Assembly: GCF_900114375.1 (NCBI RefSeq)
Contig: NZ_FOSV01000003.1
Span: 145,605-209,604 of the forward strand
Length of the DNA: 64,000 nt
Direction: 5' to 3'
Source: Methylorubrum salsuginis
GTDB lineage: Bacteria; Pseudomonadota; Alphaproteobacteria; Rhizobiales; Beijerinckiaceae
Both the position numbers and the translations under genes were made by a program. Below are positions 1-9,887 of the stretch, in pieces. The notes beneath the pieces are model-generated. The model saw only the letters and a program-made list of their open reading frames with translations. It ran no database searches and was not told the DNA's origin. Each line of letters starts with the position of its first letter. Positions within the stretch are counted from its first letter, which is position 1.

Positions 1-291
1 TCGGAAGAGCTGGCCGCGCAGGCCGAGACGCTGCAGGCGACGATCGCCTACTTCCGGATCGACGGGGCGCAGACACCCGCCGACCGGTCGCGGGAGATCG
101 ACGGGGCGGTGACGCAGCTGCGCTCGACCGCGGCGCGGATGGCGGCCTCGCCGGTGGTGAAGTCGCCGGTGAGCCGGTCGCCGGCCAAGCGGGCGGCGAT
201 CCGCCCGGCAGCCAAGGCGGCGGGCGGCGGCTTCGCCTTCGACATGGGCGAGGGCGACGACCGCGACGCCGACTTCACCCGCGTCGCCTGA
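1..291 (+). CDS. Methyl-accepting chemotaxis protein, C-terminal end (partial)
   Basis: Only the last 96 codons are present; the gene begins before the window. The reading frame is open from base 1 and ends at TGA 289-291. It encodes the tail of an MCP signalling domain followed by an Ala/Lys-rich tail ending in DADFTRVA. It matches bases 2236-2526 and 4414-4704 of the two following MCP genes almost base for base, so it is the first of at least three tandem paralogues. The sensor domain cannot be seen. No classical NWETF-type CheR-tethering pentapeptide is at the C-terminus. Confidence 0.9.
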   Translation, partial: SEELAAQAETLQATIAYFRIDGAQTPADRSREIDGAVTQLRSTAARMAASPVVKSPVSRSPAKRAAIRPAAKAAGGGFAFDMGEGDDRDADFTRVA

Positions 292-307
292 TCCGACCGA
301 TCACCGG

Positions 308-334
308 TCCGCGCGGGACCGAAGCCCGCGCGGA
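308..334 (+). terminator. Hairpin after first MCP gene
   Basis: A 10-bp perfect inverted repeat (TCCGCGCGGG at 308-317, CCCGCGCGGA at 325-334) with a 7-nt loop lies 17 nt after the stop codon. There is no long T tract, so it may be a weak terminator or a 3'-end stabiliser. Confidence 0.45.
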
Positions 335-435
335 TGACGGAAGGTCCGTTCCATCGTGACATCTCGGCACGGTCCGACGACCGAGCCGAAGACGGAAAAC
401 CTTGAGAATTTTGATTTCAACGGGGGCTGAACATC

Positions 436-2526
436 ATGCGTTTCACGATCAAGGCAAAGCTCGGAGCGTCCTTCGGGCTGATCCTCCTGCTGCTGGGCGG
501 AGCCGGCACCCTCGCGGTGACGAGCCTGAGCCAGTCGAACGACCGGATGCAGGCTTTTGCGGCCCGTCCGTTCTCCCAGGTCCAGCGGGTGCTGCGCATC
601 GAGGCGATGTCCTACGATGCCGCCCGGATGTTCGCCCGGTCGATGCTGGAGCCCACGACCGGCGCCCGCGAGAAGCTGCTCGCCGACTTCAAGGCGCATG
701 ACGCCAAGTTCCAGACCATCCTCAAGGAATACACCGAGCTCGTTCCGGCCGCCGAACGCGCCCGCATCCAGCCGCTGCGCGACGAGTGGACGAAGCTCAG
801 CGAAGCCGTGAACAAGGGCTTGGAATTCGCGGTCCAGAACGGCAACAACACCGCGAACGGGATCGCGACCGGCGAGCAGCTCGCCGCCTACACGACCGTG
901 ATGGCGCGCATCGACGAGCTCAAGGCGCGCACCGACCTCTCCGCCGAGGACCGGGCCCTGATCGGCACCATCGAACTCAAGATGGTCCGCCTTCGCGGCG
1001 AGATCTATCGCGAGATCGTGGTGACCGACGACGCCCTGCTGGCCAAGATCGCCGGAGAATTCACCGAGACGCAGAAGTCCCTCGGGCGCGACCTCGCCAA
1101 GCTGATCGAGACGGGCCGGGCCGGCAGCCACGCGGAGGCCGCCAACGCCCTCTCGGCGGCCGTGAAGGCCTGGGAGCCCTCGGCCGAGAAGGTGTTCGCC
1201 CTCGGCCTCGCCAACACCGACGCCAAGGCGCTGCGCTACTATGTCGGCCCCTTCACCGAGGCCCGCAAGGCGGTCGTCGAGCAGGTGGGGAAGCTGCGCG
1301 GCTACGAGGAGAGCGTGGCCCAGGGCTTCGTTCACGACACGCAGGAATCCTATGAATCGACCCGCACGATCCTGATCGCGGTGGTGGCCGGTGCGGTGCT
1401 GCTGGGCCTCGCCATGGCCGTGTGGATGGCGGTCTCGATCTCCCGTGGCCTGTCGAAGGCGGTCAATGCCGCCCGAAGCGTCGCCGCGGGCGACCTGACC
1501 AAGGACGTGGCCGCCACCGGGCGGGACGAGGTCACCGACCTGCTCCACGCCATCCAGGCGATGAACGGGAAGCTGCGCGAGGTCGTCGGGCAGGTGATCA
1601 ACGCGGCGAGCAACGTCTCTGCGGGTTCGCAGGAGCTGTCGGCCTCGGCCGAGCAGCTGTCGCAGGGCTCGACCGAGCAGGCCTCGTCCACCGAGGAAGC
1701 CTCCGCCTCCATGGAGGAGATGGCCGCCAACGTGAAGCAGAACGCCGAGAATGCCGGCCAGACCGAGGCCATCGCCCGCCAGTCCGCCAAGGATGCCGAG
1801 GCCAGCGGCGTCGCCGTCGGACGCGCGGTCGAGGCGATGCAGACCATCGCCCAGAAGATCACCATCGTGCAGGAGATCGCCCGCCAGACCGACCTTCTCG
1901 CCCTCAACGCCGCGGTGGAAGCGGCCCGCGCCGGCGAGCACGGCCGCGGCTTTGCGGTGGTGGCCTCCGAGGTGAGGAAGCTCGCCGAGCGCAGCCAGGC
2001 CGCGGCCGCCGAGATCGGCACCCTGTCGATCGATACGGTCAAGGCGGCGCGCGAGGCCGGCGACATGCTGGGCCGGCTCGTGCCCGACATCAAGAAGACC
2101 GCCGCGCTGGTGGAGGAGATCTCGGCGGCCTGCCGCGAGCAGGATGTCGGCTCGGGTCAGATCAACCAGGCGATCCAGCAGCTCGACAAGGTGACCCAGC
2201 AGAACGCGTCCGCCTCCGAGCAGGTCTCGGCGACCTCGGAAGAGCTGGCCGCGCAGGCCGAGACGCTGCAGGCGACGATCGCCTACTTCCGGATCGACGG
2301 GGCGCAAGCGCCCGCCGACCGGTCGCGGGAGATCGACGGGGCGGTGACGCAGCTGCGGGCGACCGCGGCGCGGATGGCGGCCTCGCCGGTGGTGAAGTCG
2401 CCCGTGAGCCGGGCGCCGGCCAAGCGGGCGGCGACCCGCCCGGCGGCCAAGGCGGCGGGCGGCGGCTTCGCCTTCGACATGGGCGAGGGCGACGACCGCG
2501 ACGCCGACTTCACCCGCGTCGCCTGA
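436..2526 (+). CDS. Methyl-accepting chemotaxis protein
   Basis: A 696-residue transmembrane chemoreceptor. An N-terminal membrane segment (about residues 10-32) is followed by a periplasmic, mostly helical ligand-binding region (about 35-308). A second membrane segment (about 310-336) and a HAMP linker lead into the cytoplasmic coiled-coil signalling domain. The conserved hairpin tip ([36 protein letters not shown]) that contacts CheA/CheW is intact. The ATG at 436 follows a GGGGG stretch about 10 nt upstream. The last ~300 codons are nearly identical to those of the next gene, whereas the sensor half is unrelated to it. Ligand unknown. Followed 296 nt later by cheW-linked receptor genes, which fits a chemotaxis locus. 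Confidence 0.95.
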   Translation: MRFTIKAKLGASFGLILLLLGGAGTLAVTSLSQSNDRMQAFAARPFSQVQRVLRIEAMSYDAARMFARSMLEPTTGAREKLLADFKAHDAKFQTILKEYTELVPAAERARIQPLRDEWTKLSEAVNKGLEFAVQNGNNTANGIATGEQLAAYTTVMARIDELKARTDLSAEDRALIGTIELKMVRLRGEIYREIVVTDDALLAKIAGEFTETQKSLGRDLAKLIETGRAGSHAEAANALSAAVKAWEPSAEKVFALGLANTDAKALRYYVGPFTEARKAVVEQVGKLRGYEESVAQGFVHDTQESYESTRTILIAVVAGAVLLGLAMAVWMAVSISRGLSKAVNAARSVAAGDLTKDVAATGRDEVTDLLHAIQAMNGKLREVVGQVINAASNVSAGSQELSASAEQLSQGSTEQASSTEEASASMEEMAANVKQNAENAGQTEAIARQSAKDAEASGVAVGRAVEAMQTIAQKITIVQEIARQTDLLALNAAVEAARAGEHGRGFAVVASEVRKLAERSQAAAAEIGTLSIDTVKAAREAGDMLGRLVPDIKKTAALVEEISAACREQDVGSGQINQAIQQLDKVTQQNASASEQVSATSEELAAQAETLQATIAYFRIDGAQAPADRSREIDGAVTQLRATAARMAASPVVKSPVSRAPAKRAATRPAAKAAGGGFAFDMGEGDDRDADFTRVA

Positions 2527-4704
2527 CGCAGGGAGCGCCGACGGCGTCGGCACCAACCGCCCGGGCGGGCGCGAGCGATCCAACGCTCTCCCGCGCCTGC
2601 CCGGGCGGAAGTCCCAAACAACAGAAGAAAATCGTCGTCGGGGTCCTGCGCAAACGCCCCGATCATGCGCGGTCTCGCTCCGGGCCGAACGGCTCGGCAG
2701 GAAGCAGAGATGACCAACCGCTGACGGAACGACCCGAGAAAGGCTCGCTCGATGAGCATGTTCGACAATATCTCAATGCCCCGAAAACTGGCCCTGACCT
2801 TCACCGGGATGGTGATGGTCGGGCTCGGTGTGAACGGCGTCGTGTACTGGAAGTCGTCCGAGATCCGACAGGCGGTGAACTGGTCGGATCATACGGTCCA
2901 AGTCGTCGACGCCACGAACCATGCGCTCGCCGCGATGGTCGATCAGGAAACCGGCTATCGCGGCTTCCTCCTGTCCGGGGACCAGAAGTTCCTCGCGCCC
3001 TACCAGAAGGGCTGGGAGGCGTTCAACACGGCTTGGCGCCAAGCCAAGACGCTGACCGCGGACAACCCGGCCCAGCAGGAGCGGCTCGACGCGGCCAAGC
3101 ATTTGGCTGAAGCGTGGCATGGCGGCGTGGCCGAGAAGGGCATCGCCCTGATGGCCAACCCCGAGACCCGCGAGGCCGCCCGTCAGACTGAGATCGCCGG
3201 CGCCGGCAAGGAGGCGATGGACGGTTTGCGCAACCGAATCGCCGAGGTGATCAATGCCGAGAACGCGTTGATGCAGGCGCGGCGCGACGCGCAGAATGCG
3301 GCCTTCGAGACGACGACGCAGATGATCGTGCTCGGCATCGTGGCCAGCATCCTGATCGCGGCCGGCATCGCCTTCCTGCTCATCCGCACCGTGTCCCGGC
3401 CCGTGACCCGTGTCAGCGCGAAGCTGGCCGAGCTGGCGACGCCGCTCGATACCGGCCGGCGCGACGAGATCGGACAGATTCAGGGCACGGCGCTCGCGGT
3501 CGAGCAGGCCTTCCGAGAAATCTCCGACATTCTCGCCGCCGCCTCGGTCGGCGACTTCTCCAAGTCGCTGTCGAAGGATTTCGGTGGCCTCAGCAGTGAG
3601 GTGCGAGCCAATCTCGGCGCGATGACGGCGAACCTGCAGGCGATCGCCCAGATCGCCACGGCGATCGCGGGCGGCGACCTCACCGTCCAGGCGCAGCGGC
3701 TCTCGGACAAGGACAGCCTCGGCATCGCCCTCGAAACGATGCTGGCGCGGCTGCGCGCCGTGGTGGCGGACGCGTCCGCGGCCGCCAACAACGTCTCGGC
3801 GGGCAGCCAAGAGCTGTCGGCCTCGGCCGAGCAGCTGTCGCAGGGCTCGACCGAGCAGGCCTCGTCCACCGAGGAAGCCTCGGCTTCCATGGAGGAGATG
3901 GCCGCCAACGTGAAGCAGAACGCCGAGAATGCCGGCCAGACCGAGGCCATCGCCCGTCAGTCCGCCAAGGATGCCGAGGCCAGCGGCGTCGCCGTCGGCC
4001 GCGCGGTCGAGGCGATGCAGACCATCGCCCAGAAGATCACCATCGTGCAGGAGATCGCCCGCCAGACCGACCTTCTCGCCCTCAACGCCGCGGTGGAAGC
4101 GGCCCGCGCCGGCGAGCACGGCCGTGGCTTCGCGGTGGTGGCCTCCGAGGTGAGGAAGCTCGCCGAGCGCTCGCAGGCGGCCGCCGCCGAGATCGGCACC
4201 CTGTCGATCGATACGGTCAAGGCGGCGCGCGAGGCCGGCGACATGCTGGGCCGGCTCGTGCCCGACATCAAGAAGACCGCCGCGCTGGTGGAGGAGATCT
4301 CGGCGGCCTGCCGCGAGCAGGATGTCGGCTCGGGCCAGATCAACCAAGCGATCCAGCAGCTCGACAAGGTGACCCAGCAGAACGCGTCCGCCTCCGAACA
4401 GGTCTCGGCGACCTCGGAAGAGCTGGCCGCGCAGGCCGAGACGCTGCAGGCGACGATCGCCTACTTCCGGATCGACGGGGCGCAAGCGCCCGCCGACCGG
4501 TCGCGGGAGATCGACGGGGCGGTGACGCAGCTGCGGGCGACCGCGGCGCGGATGGCGGCCTCGCCGGTGGTGAAGTCGCCCGTGAGCCGGGCGCCGGCCA
4601 AGCGGGCGGCGACCCGCCCGGCGGCCAAGGCGGCGGGCGGCGGCTTCGCCCTCGACATGGGCGAGGGCGACGACCGCGACGCCGACTTCACCCGCGTCGC
4701 CTGA
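1632..4704 (+). repeat. Near-identical tandem MCP 3' modules
   Basis: Three copies of one DNA module lie in direct orientation: 1-291 (partial), 1632-2526 and 3810-4704. The offset between the two full copies is a constant 2178 bp with no indel, and I see only scattered single-base changes over about 895 bp. The sequences just upstream (sensor halves) do not align. The repeat covers the signalling domain and the C-terminal tail. Confidence 0.85.
2752..4704 (+). CDS. Methyl-accepting chemotaxis protein with CHASE3-like sensor
   Basis: A 650-residue receptor. The first membrane segment is at about residues 12-31. The extracytoplasmic region contains a CHASE3-like signature ([14 protein letters not shown] near residues 63-76). 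The second membrane segment is at about 190-212, followed by HAMP and the MCP signalling domain. The ATG at 2752 has GAGAAAGG about 10 nt upstream. From about base 3810 to the stop, the DNA is almost identical to 1632-2526 of the upstream paralogue, including the C-terminal Ala/Lys-rich tail. The two proteins therefore share one output module and differ in input. What the sensor detects cannot be told from sequence. Confidence 0.95.
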   Translation: MSMFDNISMPRKLALTFTGMVMVGLGVNGVVYWKSSEIRQAVNWSDHTVQVVDATNHALAAMVDQETGYRGFLLSGDQKFLAPYQKGWEAFNTAWRQAKTLTADNPAQQERLDAAKHLAEAWHGGVAEKGIALMANPETREAARQTEIAGAGKEAMDGLRNRIAEVINAENALMQARRDAQNAAFETTTQMIVLGIVASILIAAGIAFLLIRTVSRPVTRVSAKLAELATPLDTGRRDEIGQIQGTALAVEQAFREISDILAAASVGDFSKSLSKDFGGLSSEVRANLGAMTANLQAIAQIATAIAGGDLTVQAQRLSDKDSLGIALETMLARLRAVVADASAAANNVSAGSQELSASAEQLSQGSTEQASSTEEASASMEEMAANVKQNAENAGQTEAIARQSAKDAEASGVAVGRAVEAMQTIAQKITIVQEIARQTDLLALNAAVEAARAGEHGRGFAVVASEVRKLAERSQAAAAEIGTLSIDTVKAAREAGDMLGRLVPDIKKTAALVEEISAACREQDVGSGQINQAIQQLDKVTQQNASASEQVSATSEELAAQAETLQATIAYFRIDGAQAPADRSREIDGAVTQLRATAARMAASPVVKSPVSRAPAKRAATRPAAKAAGGGFALDMGEGDDRDADFTRVA

Positions 4705-4714
4705 CGAACCCCCA

Positions 4715-4740
4715 CCCCGCGGGCAGATCCGCCCGCGGGG
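4715..4740 (+). terminator. Strong hairpin after MCP genes
   Basis: A perfect 10-bp GC inverted repeat (CCCCGCGGGC at 4715-4724, GCCCGCGGGG at 4731-4740) with a 6-nt loop starts 11 nt after the third MCP stop. It probably terminates or attenuates transcription before cheW. There is no T run. Confidence 0.55.
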
Positions 4741-4821
4741 CCACAAGGCACCATCGATCAACCCTTTTCATCCAATCTGCCCGAATCGAAGGGCAGGCAG
4801 CGGACGGACCGGAGCGCCAGG

Positions 4822-5295
4822 ATGTCGAGCGTATGGCAATATCTGACCCTCGGCCTCGGCCGTGAGACCTTCGGGATCGACATCGAACACGTCCAGGAAA
4901 TCCTCGACTACCGCGCTCCCGCGGCCCTGCCGCAGGCGCCCGCTTTCCTCGTCGGCATGATCGACGTGCGCGGCCAGAGCTATCCGGTGGTCGATCTGCG
5001 GACCAAGCTCGGCCTGCCGCCGGAGGCGCCGACGCCGGCGACCCGGATCATCCTGCTCAACGTGCCGATGCCCGACCGGACCATGCGGGTCGGCTTCGTC
5101 GCCGACCGGGTGTTCGAGGTGACCGAACTCGACCGGGCCGAGATGGAGACCGCACCGGATGTCGGCGGGCGCTGGCGCTCCCACTACATCGCCGGCATCG
5201 GCCGGCGCGGCGAGGCCTTCGTCGTGGTGTTCGACCTCGTCCGGCTGATGGACGGCGACGCCCCGGCGCTCGCCGGTTCCGCCTTGGCCGCCTGA
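4822..5295 (+). CDS. cheW: Chemotaxis adaptor protein CheW
   Basis: A 157-residue cytoplasmic CheW-domain protein. It couples MCPs to the CheA kinase. Family signatures visible are the N-terminal strand pattern (FGIDIEHVQEIL), the central LVGMIDVRGQSYPVVDLR segment and the C-terminal FVVVFDLVRLM strand. Length is normal for a single-domain CheW. It is the first gene of a tight cheW-cheR-cheB run (14 nt to cheR), directly after three receptor genes. No cheA or cheY is seen in the window. Confidence 0.95.
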   Translation: MSSVWQYLTLGLGRETFGIDIEHVQEILDYRAPAALPQAPAFLVGMIDVRGQSYPVVDLRTKLGLPPEAPTPATRIILLNVPMPDRTMRVGFVADRVFEVTELDRAEMETAPDVGGRWRSHYIAGIGRRGEAFVVVFDLVRLMDGDAPALAGSALAA

Positions 5296-5309
5296 GACCC
5301 GAGCGTTCC

Positions 5310-6164
5310 ATGTCCTCCGGCCTCCTGACGGACCAGTTGAGCGAGCGGCATTTTCGCTCGATCGCCGAGGTCATCGAGACGCGCGTCGGCATCCAGCTGC
5401 CCGTCACCAAGCGGACGATGCTGGAGGGGCGCCTGCGCAAGCGCGTCCGGGCTTTGCGCCTCGACAGCCTCGACGATTACGGCCGCCATCTCTTCGATCA
5501 GGGACGGCTCGCCGAAGAGTTCGTCCATCTCGTCGATTGCGTGACGACCAACAAGACCGACTTCTTCCGCGAGCCGGCGCATTTCGATCTGATGCGGCAG
5601 ACGCTGGTGCCGCGGCTCCGCGCCCTGTCGGGCCATCGGGGCGAGCGCCCGCTCCTGAAGGTGTGGAGCGCGGCGGCCTCGACGGGCGCCGAGGCCTACA
5701 CCCTGGCGATGGTGCTGCAGGACCTGATCAACGAGGGCGGCCGGTTCGAATACGCGATCCTCGGCACCGACGTCTCGACCGAGGTGCTGCGGGTGGCCGC
5801 GGCCGGGATCTATTCGGACGATATGCTGGACGCCGTGCCCGCCGCGACGCGCCGCCGTTACGTCATGGCCGCGCGCGACCCCGCCCGGCAGCAGGGGCGG
5901 ATCGTGCCCGAACTGCGCCGCCGGGTCCGCTTCCAGCATCTCAACCTGATGGACGAGCGCTACGCCATCGACCGCGACGTCGACATCCTCTTCTGCCGCA
6001 ACGTGCTGATCTACTTCGATCGACCGACGCAGCGGGCGGTGCTCGAACGCCTCGCCGGCCATCTGCGGCCGGGCGGATACCTCATCGTGGGCCATTCCGA
6101 ATCGATGTCGGTCGCGGGTCTCCAGGGCCTGACGCAGGTGACCTCGACGGTCTTCCGCCGTTGA
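5310..6164 (+). CDS. cheR: Chemotaxis protein methyltransferase CheR
   Basis: A 284-residue SAM-dependent methyltransferase that methylates glutamates on receptor signalling domains for adaptation. The N-terminal helical CheR domain (about 1-85) is followed by the SAM-binding domain. Visible signatures are WSAAASTGAEAYTLAM (SAM-binding loop), ILGTDVSTEVL, and VDILFCRNVLIYFD near residue 225. Length matches the family. It lies between cheW and cheB and, with cheB, forms the adaptation module for the receptors upstream. Confidence 0.96.
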   Translation: MSSGLLTDQLSERHFRSIAEVIETRVGIQLPVTKRTMLEGRLRKRVRALRLDSLDDYGRHLFDQGRLAEEFVHLVDCVTTNKTDFFREPAHFDLMRQTLVPRLRALSGHRGERPLLKVWSAAASTGAEAYTLAMVLQDLINEGGRFEYAILGTDVSTEVLRVAAAGIYSDDMLDAVPAATRRRYVMAARDPARQQGRIVPELRRRVRFQHLNLMDERYAIDRDVDILFCRNVLIYFDRPTQRAVLERLAGHLRPGGYLIVGHSESMSVAGLQGLTQVTSTVFRR

Positions 6165-6226
6165 GCATCGACTTCTTCTGACAAGCCGGCGGCCCCCGTT
6201 CGGGCCGATGCTCCAGGGACATTCCG

Positions 6227-7315
6227 ATGACCGCTCCGATCCGCGTCCTCGTCGTGGACGATTCGGCCTCCGTCCGGCAGACGCTCTGCCAGATCCTCGA
6301 CACGGCCCCGGACATCACGGTGCTCGGCACCGCCGCCGACCCGTTCGTGGCGGCGCGGCGGATTCAGGAGGAGGTGCCCGACGTCATCATCCTCGACCTC
6401 GAAATGCCGCGCATGGACGGGCTGACCTTCCTGCGCAAGATCATGGCGCAGAAGCCGATCCCAGTGATCATCTGCTCGACGCTGACGGAAGCCGGCTCGC
6501 GGATCCTGTTCGAGGTGCTGGAGGCCGGCGCCGTCGACGTGCTGCCCAAACCCCGGATCGACACCCGCCAGTTCCTCGTCGAATCCTCGGTGCGGGTCTG
6601 CGACGCGGTGCGGGCCGCCGCCCGCTCGCGCCTGCGCCCGCGCAGCGCCGAGCGGCGGGTCGAGACCAAGCTCTCGGCCGACGCGATGCTGCCGCCGCCG
6701 GTCACGACCCGGCGCGTCGCCGGAACCGAGCCGATCGTCTGCATCGGCGCTTCGACCGGGGGCACGGAGGCGCTGCGCGACGTGCTGGAGGTGCTGCCCG
6801 CCGAGAGCCCCGGCATCGTCATCGTCCAGCACATGCCCGAGCGCTTCACCGCCGCCTTCGCCCGCCGCCTCGACGGGCTCTGCGCCGTCTCGGTCAAGGA
6901 GGCGGAGGACGGCGACCCCGTGCGGCCCGGCCAGGCGCTGATCGCACCCGGCGGGCGCCACCTGCTGGTGCAGCGGATCGGCGGGCATTACGCGGTCGCC
7001 GTGAAGGACGGGCCGCTGGTCTCGCGCCATCGTCCCTCGGTCGACGTGATGTTCCGCTCCGCCGCCCAATGCGCGGGCGCCAACGCGCTCGGCATCATCA
7101 TGACCGGCATGGGCGACGACGGCGCCAACGGCCTGTTGGAGATGCGCCGCGCCGGGGCGCAGACCATCGCCCAGGACGAGGAGAGCTGCGTCGTATTCGG
7201 CATGCCCAAAGAGGCGATCGAGCGCGGTGCCGCTGCCAAGGTGATGCCGCTCGACCGCATCCATCTGGAGATTCTGCGCTTCGGCGCGAGCCAGCCGCTG
7301 GGCCGCACAGCCTGA
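6227..7315 (+). CDS. cheB: Chemotaxis response regulator protein-glutamate methylesterase CheB
   Basis: 362 residues: an N-terminal receiver domain ([10 protein letters not shown], phosphoacceptor Asp in [11 protein letters not shown]) and a C-terminal methylesterase domain. The catalytic triad is visible: Ser in [12 protein letters not shown], His in VQHMPERF, Asp in [11 protein letters not shown]. It removes receptor methyl groups, opposing CheR. The start ATG is preceded by CCAGGGACATTCCG, which gives AGGGA 8 nt upstream. It is the last gene of the chemotaxis block; a long regulated leader for the next operon follows. Confidence 0.96.
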   Translation: MTAPIRVLVVDDSASVRQTLCQILDTAPDITVLGTAADPFVAARRIQEEVPDVIILDLEMPRMDGLTFLRKIMAQKPIPVIICSTLTEAGSRILFEVLEAGAVDVLPKPRIDTRQFLVESSVRVCDAVRAAARSRLRPRSAERRVETKLSADAMLPPPVTTRRVAGTEPIVCIGASTGGTEALRDVLEVLPAESPGIVIVQHMPERFTAAFARRLDGLCAVSVKEAEDGDPVRPGQALIAPGGRHLLVQRIGGHYAVAVKDGPLVSRHRPSVDVMFRSAAQCAGANALGIIMTGMGDDGANGLLEMRRAGAQTIAQDEESCVVFGMPKEAIERGAAAKVMPLDRIHLEILRFGASQPLGRTA

Positions 7316-7472
7316 GCACGAAGGCGCCACCCGTGTTCGCGCAGGGCGGCGTCCTGCCGCTTCGTGCCGCAATCGGACCAAAACTTCGGCAAAGGGCGGC
7401 GGAAGTTGATGCAGCCGCGCGGGTCGGGCCGATTGACCCTGACTTTGCCAAAAGCGTATCCATGATGACGAG

Positions 7473-7585
7473 TTGATCGCTAGGGTTCCTGCATCGAAAT
7501 CGATGTGAACGGTCCGAGAGCGGTCGCCGCGGCGGGAGACATCCGCCCGGATGCACGGCGGGATAAAAGCCCGGGAGACCTCACT
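7473..7585 (+). ncRNA. Guanidine-I (ykkC) riboswitch
   Basis: The conserved blocks of the ykkC/guanidine-I aptamer occur in order: CTAGGGTTCC at 7480-7489, GGTCCGAGAG at 7511-7520, and GGCGGGATAAAAGCCCGGGAG at 7557-7577. The hairpin GCATCGAAATCGATG (7491-7505) lies between the first two. These motifs and their order are those of the established guanidine-sensing RNA class. The aptamer sits about 230 nt upstream of the ABC transporter/carboxylase operon and in the same orientation. Boundaries are approximate because I paired helices by eye. Confidence 0.93.
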
Positions 7586-7590
7586 GGCCA

Positions 7591-7639
7591 AGGGATTGGC
7601 AAGCAGTGGTCTTGTGCAATCCCTTCACTCAGGAAGGGA
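7591..7639 (+). promoter_or_regulatory. Putative riboswitch expression platform with competing hairpins
   Basis: AGGGATTG (7591-7598) can pair with CAATCCCT (7617-7624). TCCCTTC (7620-7626) can pair with GAAGGGA (7633-7639). The two helices share 7620-7624 and are mutually exclusive, as expected for a genetic switch just after an aptamer. A third local hairpin, GCCAA/TTGGC, lies around 7588-7600. No strong T tract follows, so the output may be Rho- or processing-dependent rather than intrinsic termination. Confidence 0.5.
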
Positions 7640-7746
7640 ATCTATGCTCTCCTCGATCTCACCTTTGTCTGAACAAAGCTGGCGCCCGGCGCCCGGCTGC
7701 GCCGTTTAGGCCGCCCTCCATTCCCCCGAATTCAGGCTTGTCGCGC

Positions 7747-7764
7747 CCCGGTCGCCCGACCGGG
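7747..7764 (+). other. Inverted repeat in operon leader
   Basis: CCCGGTCG and CGACCGGG are separated by 2 nt. They form a GC-rich hairpin in the leader between the riboswitch and the first gene, about 50 nt before the start codon at 7814. Role unknown. Confidence 0.35.
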
Positions 7765-7813
7765 CTCTGAGCGTGCGCCTGCCCGCCGCCCCCGTTCCTT
7801 GTGGAGACGAGAG

Positions 7814-8821
7814 ATGCGCATTCCGACCCTGATCACCGGTTGTCTCGCAAGCGCCCGGCGCGGCCTCTCCGCCCTGGCGCTCGCGGCGAGTCTGCTCTCG
7901 GCGCCGGCATTGGCCGCCGAGCCGCTGCGCATCGGCTACAGCGACTGGCCCGGCTGGGTCGCGTGGCAGGTCGCCATCGACAAGGGCTGGCTCAAGGAGG
8001 CCGGGATCGACGCCAAGTTCGAGTGGTTCGACTACTCTGCCTCCATGGACGCCTTCTCGGCGGGCAAGCTCGACGCGGTCACCTGCACCAACGGCGACGC
8101 GCTGGTGATGGGCGGCAACGGCGCCAAGAACGTCATGATCCTGCTGACCGACTACTCGAACGGCAACGACATGATCGTCGGCAAGCCGGGGGTGAAGTCG
8201 CTGGCCGATCTCAAGGGCAAGAAGGTCGGGCTCGAAGTCGGCCTCGTCGAACATCTTCTCCTCATCGACGGCCTGCAGAAGGCCGGGATCAAGGAGAGCG
8301 ACGTCACGCTGGTCAACGCCAAGACCAACGAGACGCCCCAGGTCCTGGCCTCCGGCGACGTCGCCGCCATCGGCGCGTGGCAGCCGATCGCCGGACAGGC
8401 GATGCGCGGGGCGGCCGGGGCGCGGCCGCTCTACACCTCCGCCGACCGGCCCGGCCTGATCTACGACGTCGTCACCGTGACGCCCGCGAGCCTCGCCGCG
8501 CGCCGCGCCGACTGGATCAAGCTCGTCGGCCTGTGGGACCGGGTGGTCGACTACATCGAGAACCCGAAGACCCAAGCCGACGCGGTGGCGATCATGTCGG
8601 CCAAGGTCGGGATCGAGCCCACGACCTTCACCCGCTTCCTCAAGGGCACCAAGCTGATGCGGCTCGCCGACGGCCGCGCGGTGATGAAGGACGCCGACGG
8701 TTTCGGCTCGCTCTACGGGTCGAGCCGGCACGCCGACGCCTTCAACGTCAAGTTCGAGGTCTACAAGACCGCGCAGGACGTGAAGAGCTACATCGACCCC
8801 GCCCTCACCGACGGCAAGTGA
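7814..8821 (+). CDS. ABC transporter substrate-binding protein (urea carboxylase-region/guanidine type)
   Basis: 335 residues. The chosen ATG (7814) gives a clean signal peptide (hydrophobic core [17 protein letters not shown], cleavage near AEPLRIG). The mature part is a NMT1/SsuA-like periplasmic binding protein of the kind always found next to urea carboxylase-type genes. It is followed at once by a permease and an ATPase, so it delivers the substrate to an importer. Because a guanidine riboswitch precedes the operon, guanidine or a related compound is the likely ligand; that is inference. An upstream in-frame TTG (7799) is less likely because it would put charged residues in front of the signal peptide. 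Confidence 0.9.
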   Translation: MRIPTLITGCLASARRGLSALALAASLLSAPALAAEPLRIGYSDWPGWVAWQVAIDKGWLKEAGIDAKFEWFDYSASMDAFSAGKLDAVTCTNGDALVMGGNGAKNVMILLTDYSNGNDMIVGKPGVKSLADLKGKKVGLEVGLVEHLLLIDGLQKAGIKESDVTLVNAKTNETPQVLASGDVAAIGAWQPIAGQAMRGAAGARPLYTSADRPGLIYDVVTVTPASLAARRADWIKLVGLWDRVVDYIENPKTQADAVAIMSAKVGIEPTTFTRFLKGTKLMRLADGRAVMKDADGFGSLYGSSRHADAFNVKFEVYKTAQDVKSYIDPALTDGK

Positions 8822-8831
8822 GGGTTTGAGG

Positions 8832-9887
8832 ATGCGCGCCCGCCCCCTCCCCTCGCCTACGGACGACGCCGCCCCCGCGGCGCCCGCCCCGCTCCCGTCG
8901 GTGGCGGGGGCGGCGGCCCCGGTGGGCCGGGCGCGCCGTTCCTGGATCGGCGTCGCCCGCCCCCTGCCGCCGCGCAAGCGGCTGGCGCTCACCTTGCTGT
9001 CGTTCCTGCTGCCGCTCGGGCTGTGGGCGGCGGTGTCCTACCTGCCCTTCCTCTGGCACCCGCTGGTGGAGGTGACGAACTCCGGCGAGGTCGCCTGGAT
9101 GGAGCCCGGCATGCGGGTGCCGAAGGCCGCCTTCGCCGAGGAAGTCGCCGCGGCAAGCTCCGCCGGCACCGAGGCCCCCGCGGGCCGGCCGGCCAACCCG
9201 GTCTATCTCCCGGCCCCGCACGAGGTCGCGGTGGCGCTCTGGACCACGCTGACGGCCGCCCCGCCCCAGCGCGACGCGATCTGGCTGCCCGCGAGCCTGT
9301 GGCACTCGATCCAGATCATCTTCTGGGGGTTCACGATCTCGTCGATCTTCGGCGTGCCGCTCGGCGTGCTCTGCGGCGCGCAACCCACCATCGCCCGGCT
9401 GACCGAGCCCGTCATCGAGTTCGTGCGCTACCTGCCGGCCCCCGCCTTCGGCGCGCTGATGGTGGCGATCCTCGGGATCTACGACGGGCCGAAGATCGCC
9501 ATCATCGTCATCGGCACCTTCTTCCAGCAGGTGCTGGTCATCGCCAACACCACCCGCCGGGTCGATCCGCTGCTGATCGAGGCCGCGCTGACCATGGGCT
9601 CGCGCAACCTGCGCCTGATCCGCCGCGTCGTCGTCCCCGCGGTGCTGCCGCAGCTCTACCGCGACCAGCGCATCCTGCTCGGCTGGGCCTGGACCTACCT
9701 GATCGTCGCCGAGCTGATCGGCACCTCCTCGGGCATCACGTTCTTCATCACGCAGCAGGCCCGCTACCAGCATTTCGACAACGTCTACGCCGCGATCCTC
9801 GTGATCGGCTTCATCGGCATCGCCACCGACATCGCCCTGGCGCTGCTCGGCCGCCGCCTGTTTCCCTACGCGAGGGCCGAAGCATGA
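8832..9887 (+). CDS. ABC transporter permease (guanidine/urea-type importer)
   Basis: 351 residues, inner-membrane permease of the SsuC/TauC superfamily. A Pro/Ala-rich N-terminal extension (about 1-40) precedes the first membrane helix ([19 protein letters not shown]). The binding-protein-dependent transport domain lies in the C-terminal half, with the EAA-loop sequence [20 protein letters not shown] that docks the ATPase. A periplasmic insert of about 65 residues lies between helix 1 and helix 2. The ATG at 8832 is 10 nt after the previous stop, with AGGG upstream. The stop overlaps the ATPase start (ATGA), which indicates translational coupling. Confidence 0.9.
   Translation: MRARPLPSPTDDAAPAAPAPLPSVAGAAAPVGRARRSWIGVARPLPPRKRLALTLLSFLLPLGLWAAVSYLPFLWHPLVEVTNSGEVAWMEPGMRVPKAAFAEEVAAASSAGTEAPAGRPANPVYLPAPHEVAVALWTTLTAAPPQRDAIWLPASLWHSIQIIFWGFTISSIFGVPLGVLCGAQPTIARLTEPVIEFVRYLPAPAFGALMVAILGIYDGPKIAIIVIGTFFQQVLVIANTTRRVDPLLIEAALTMGSRNLRLIRRVVVPAVLPQLYRDQRILLGWAWTYLIVAELIGTSSGITFFITQQARYQHFDNVYAAILVIGFIGIATDIALALLGRRLFPYARAEA

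Noticed and set aside
301..4761. Very long minus-strand open frames opposite the MCP genes
   Set aside because: They are mirror frames of strongly biased high-GC codons, rich in Gly/Arg/Leu/His with no domain, and the plus-strand MCP proteins explain the DNA fully.
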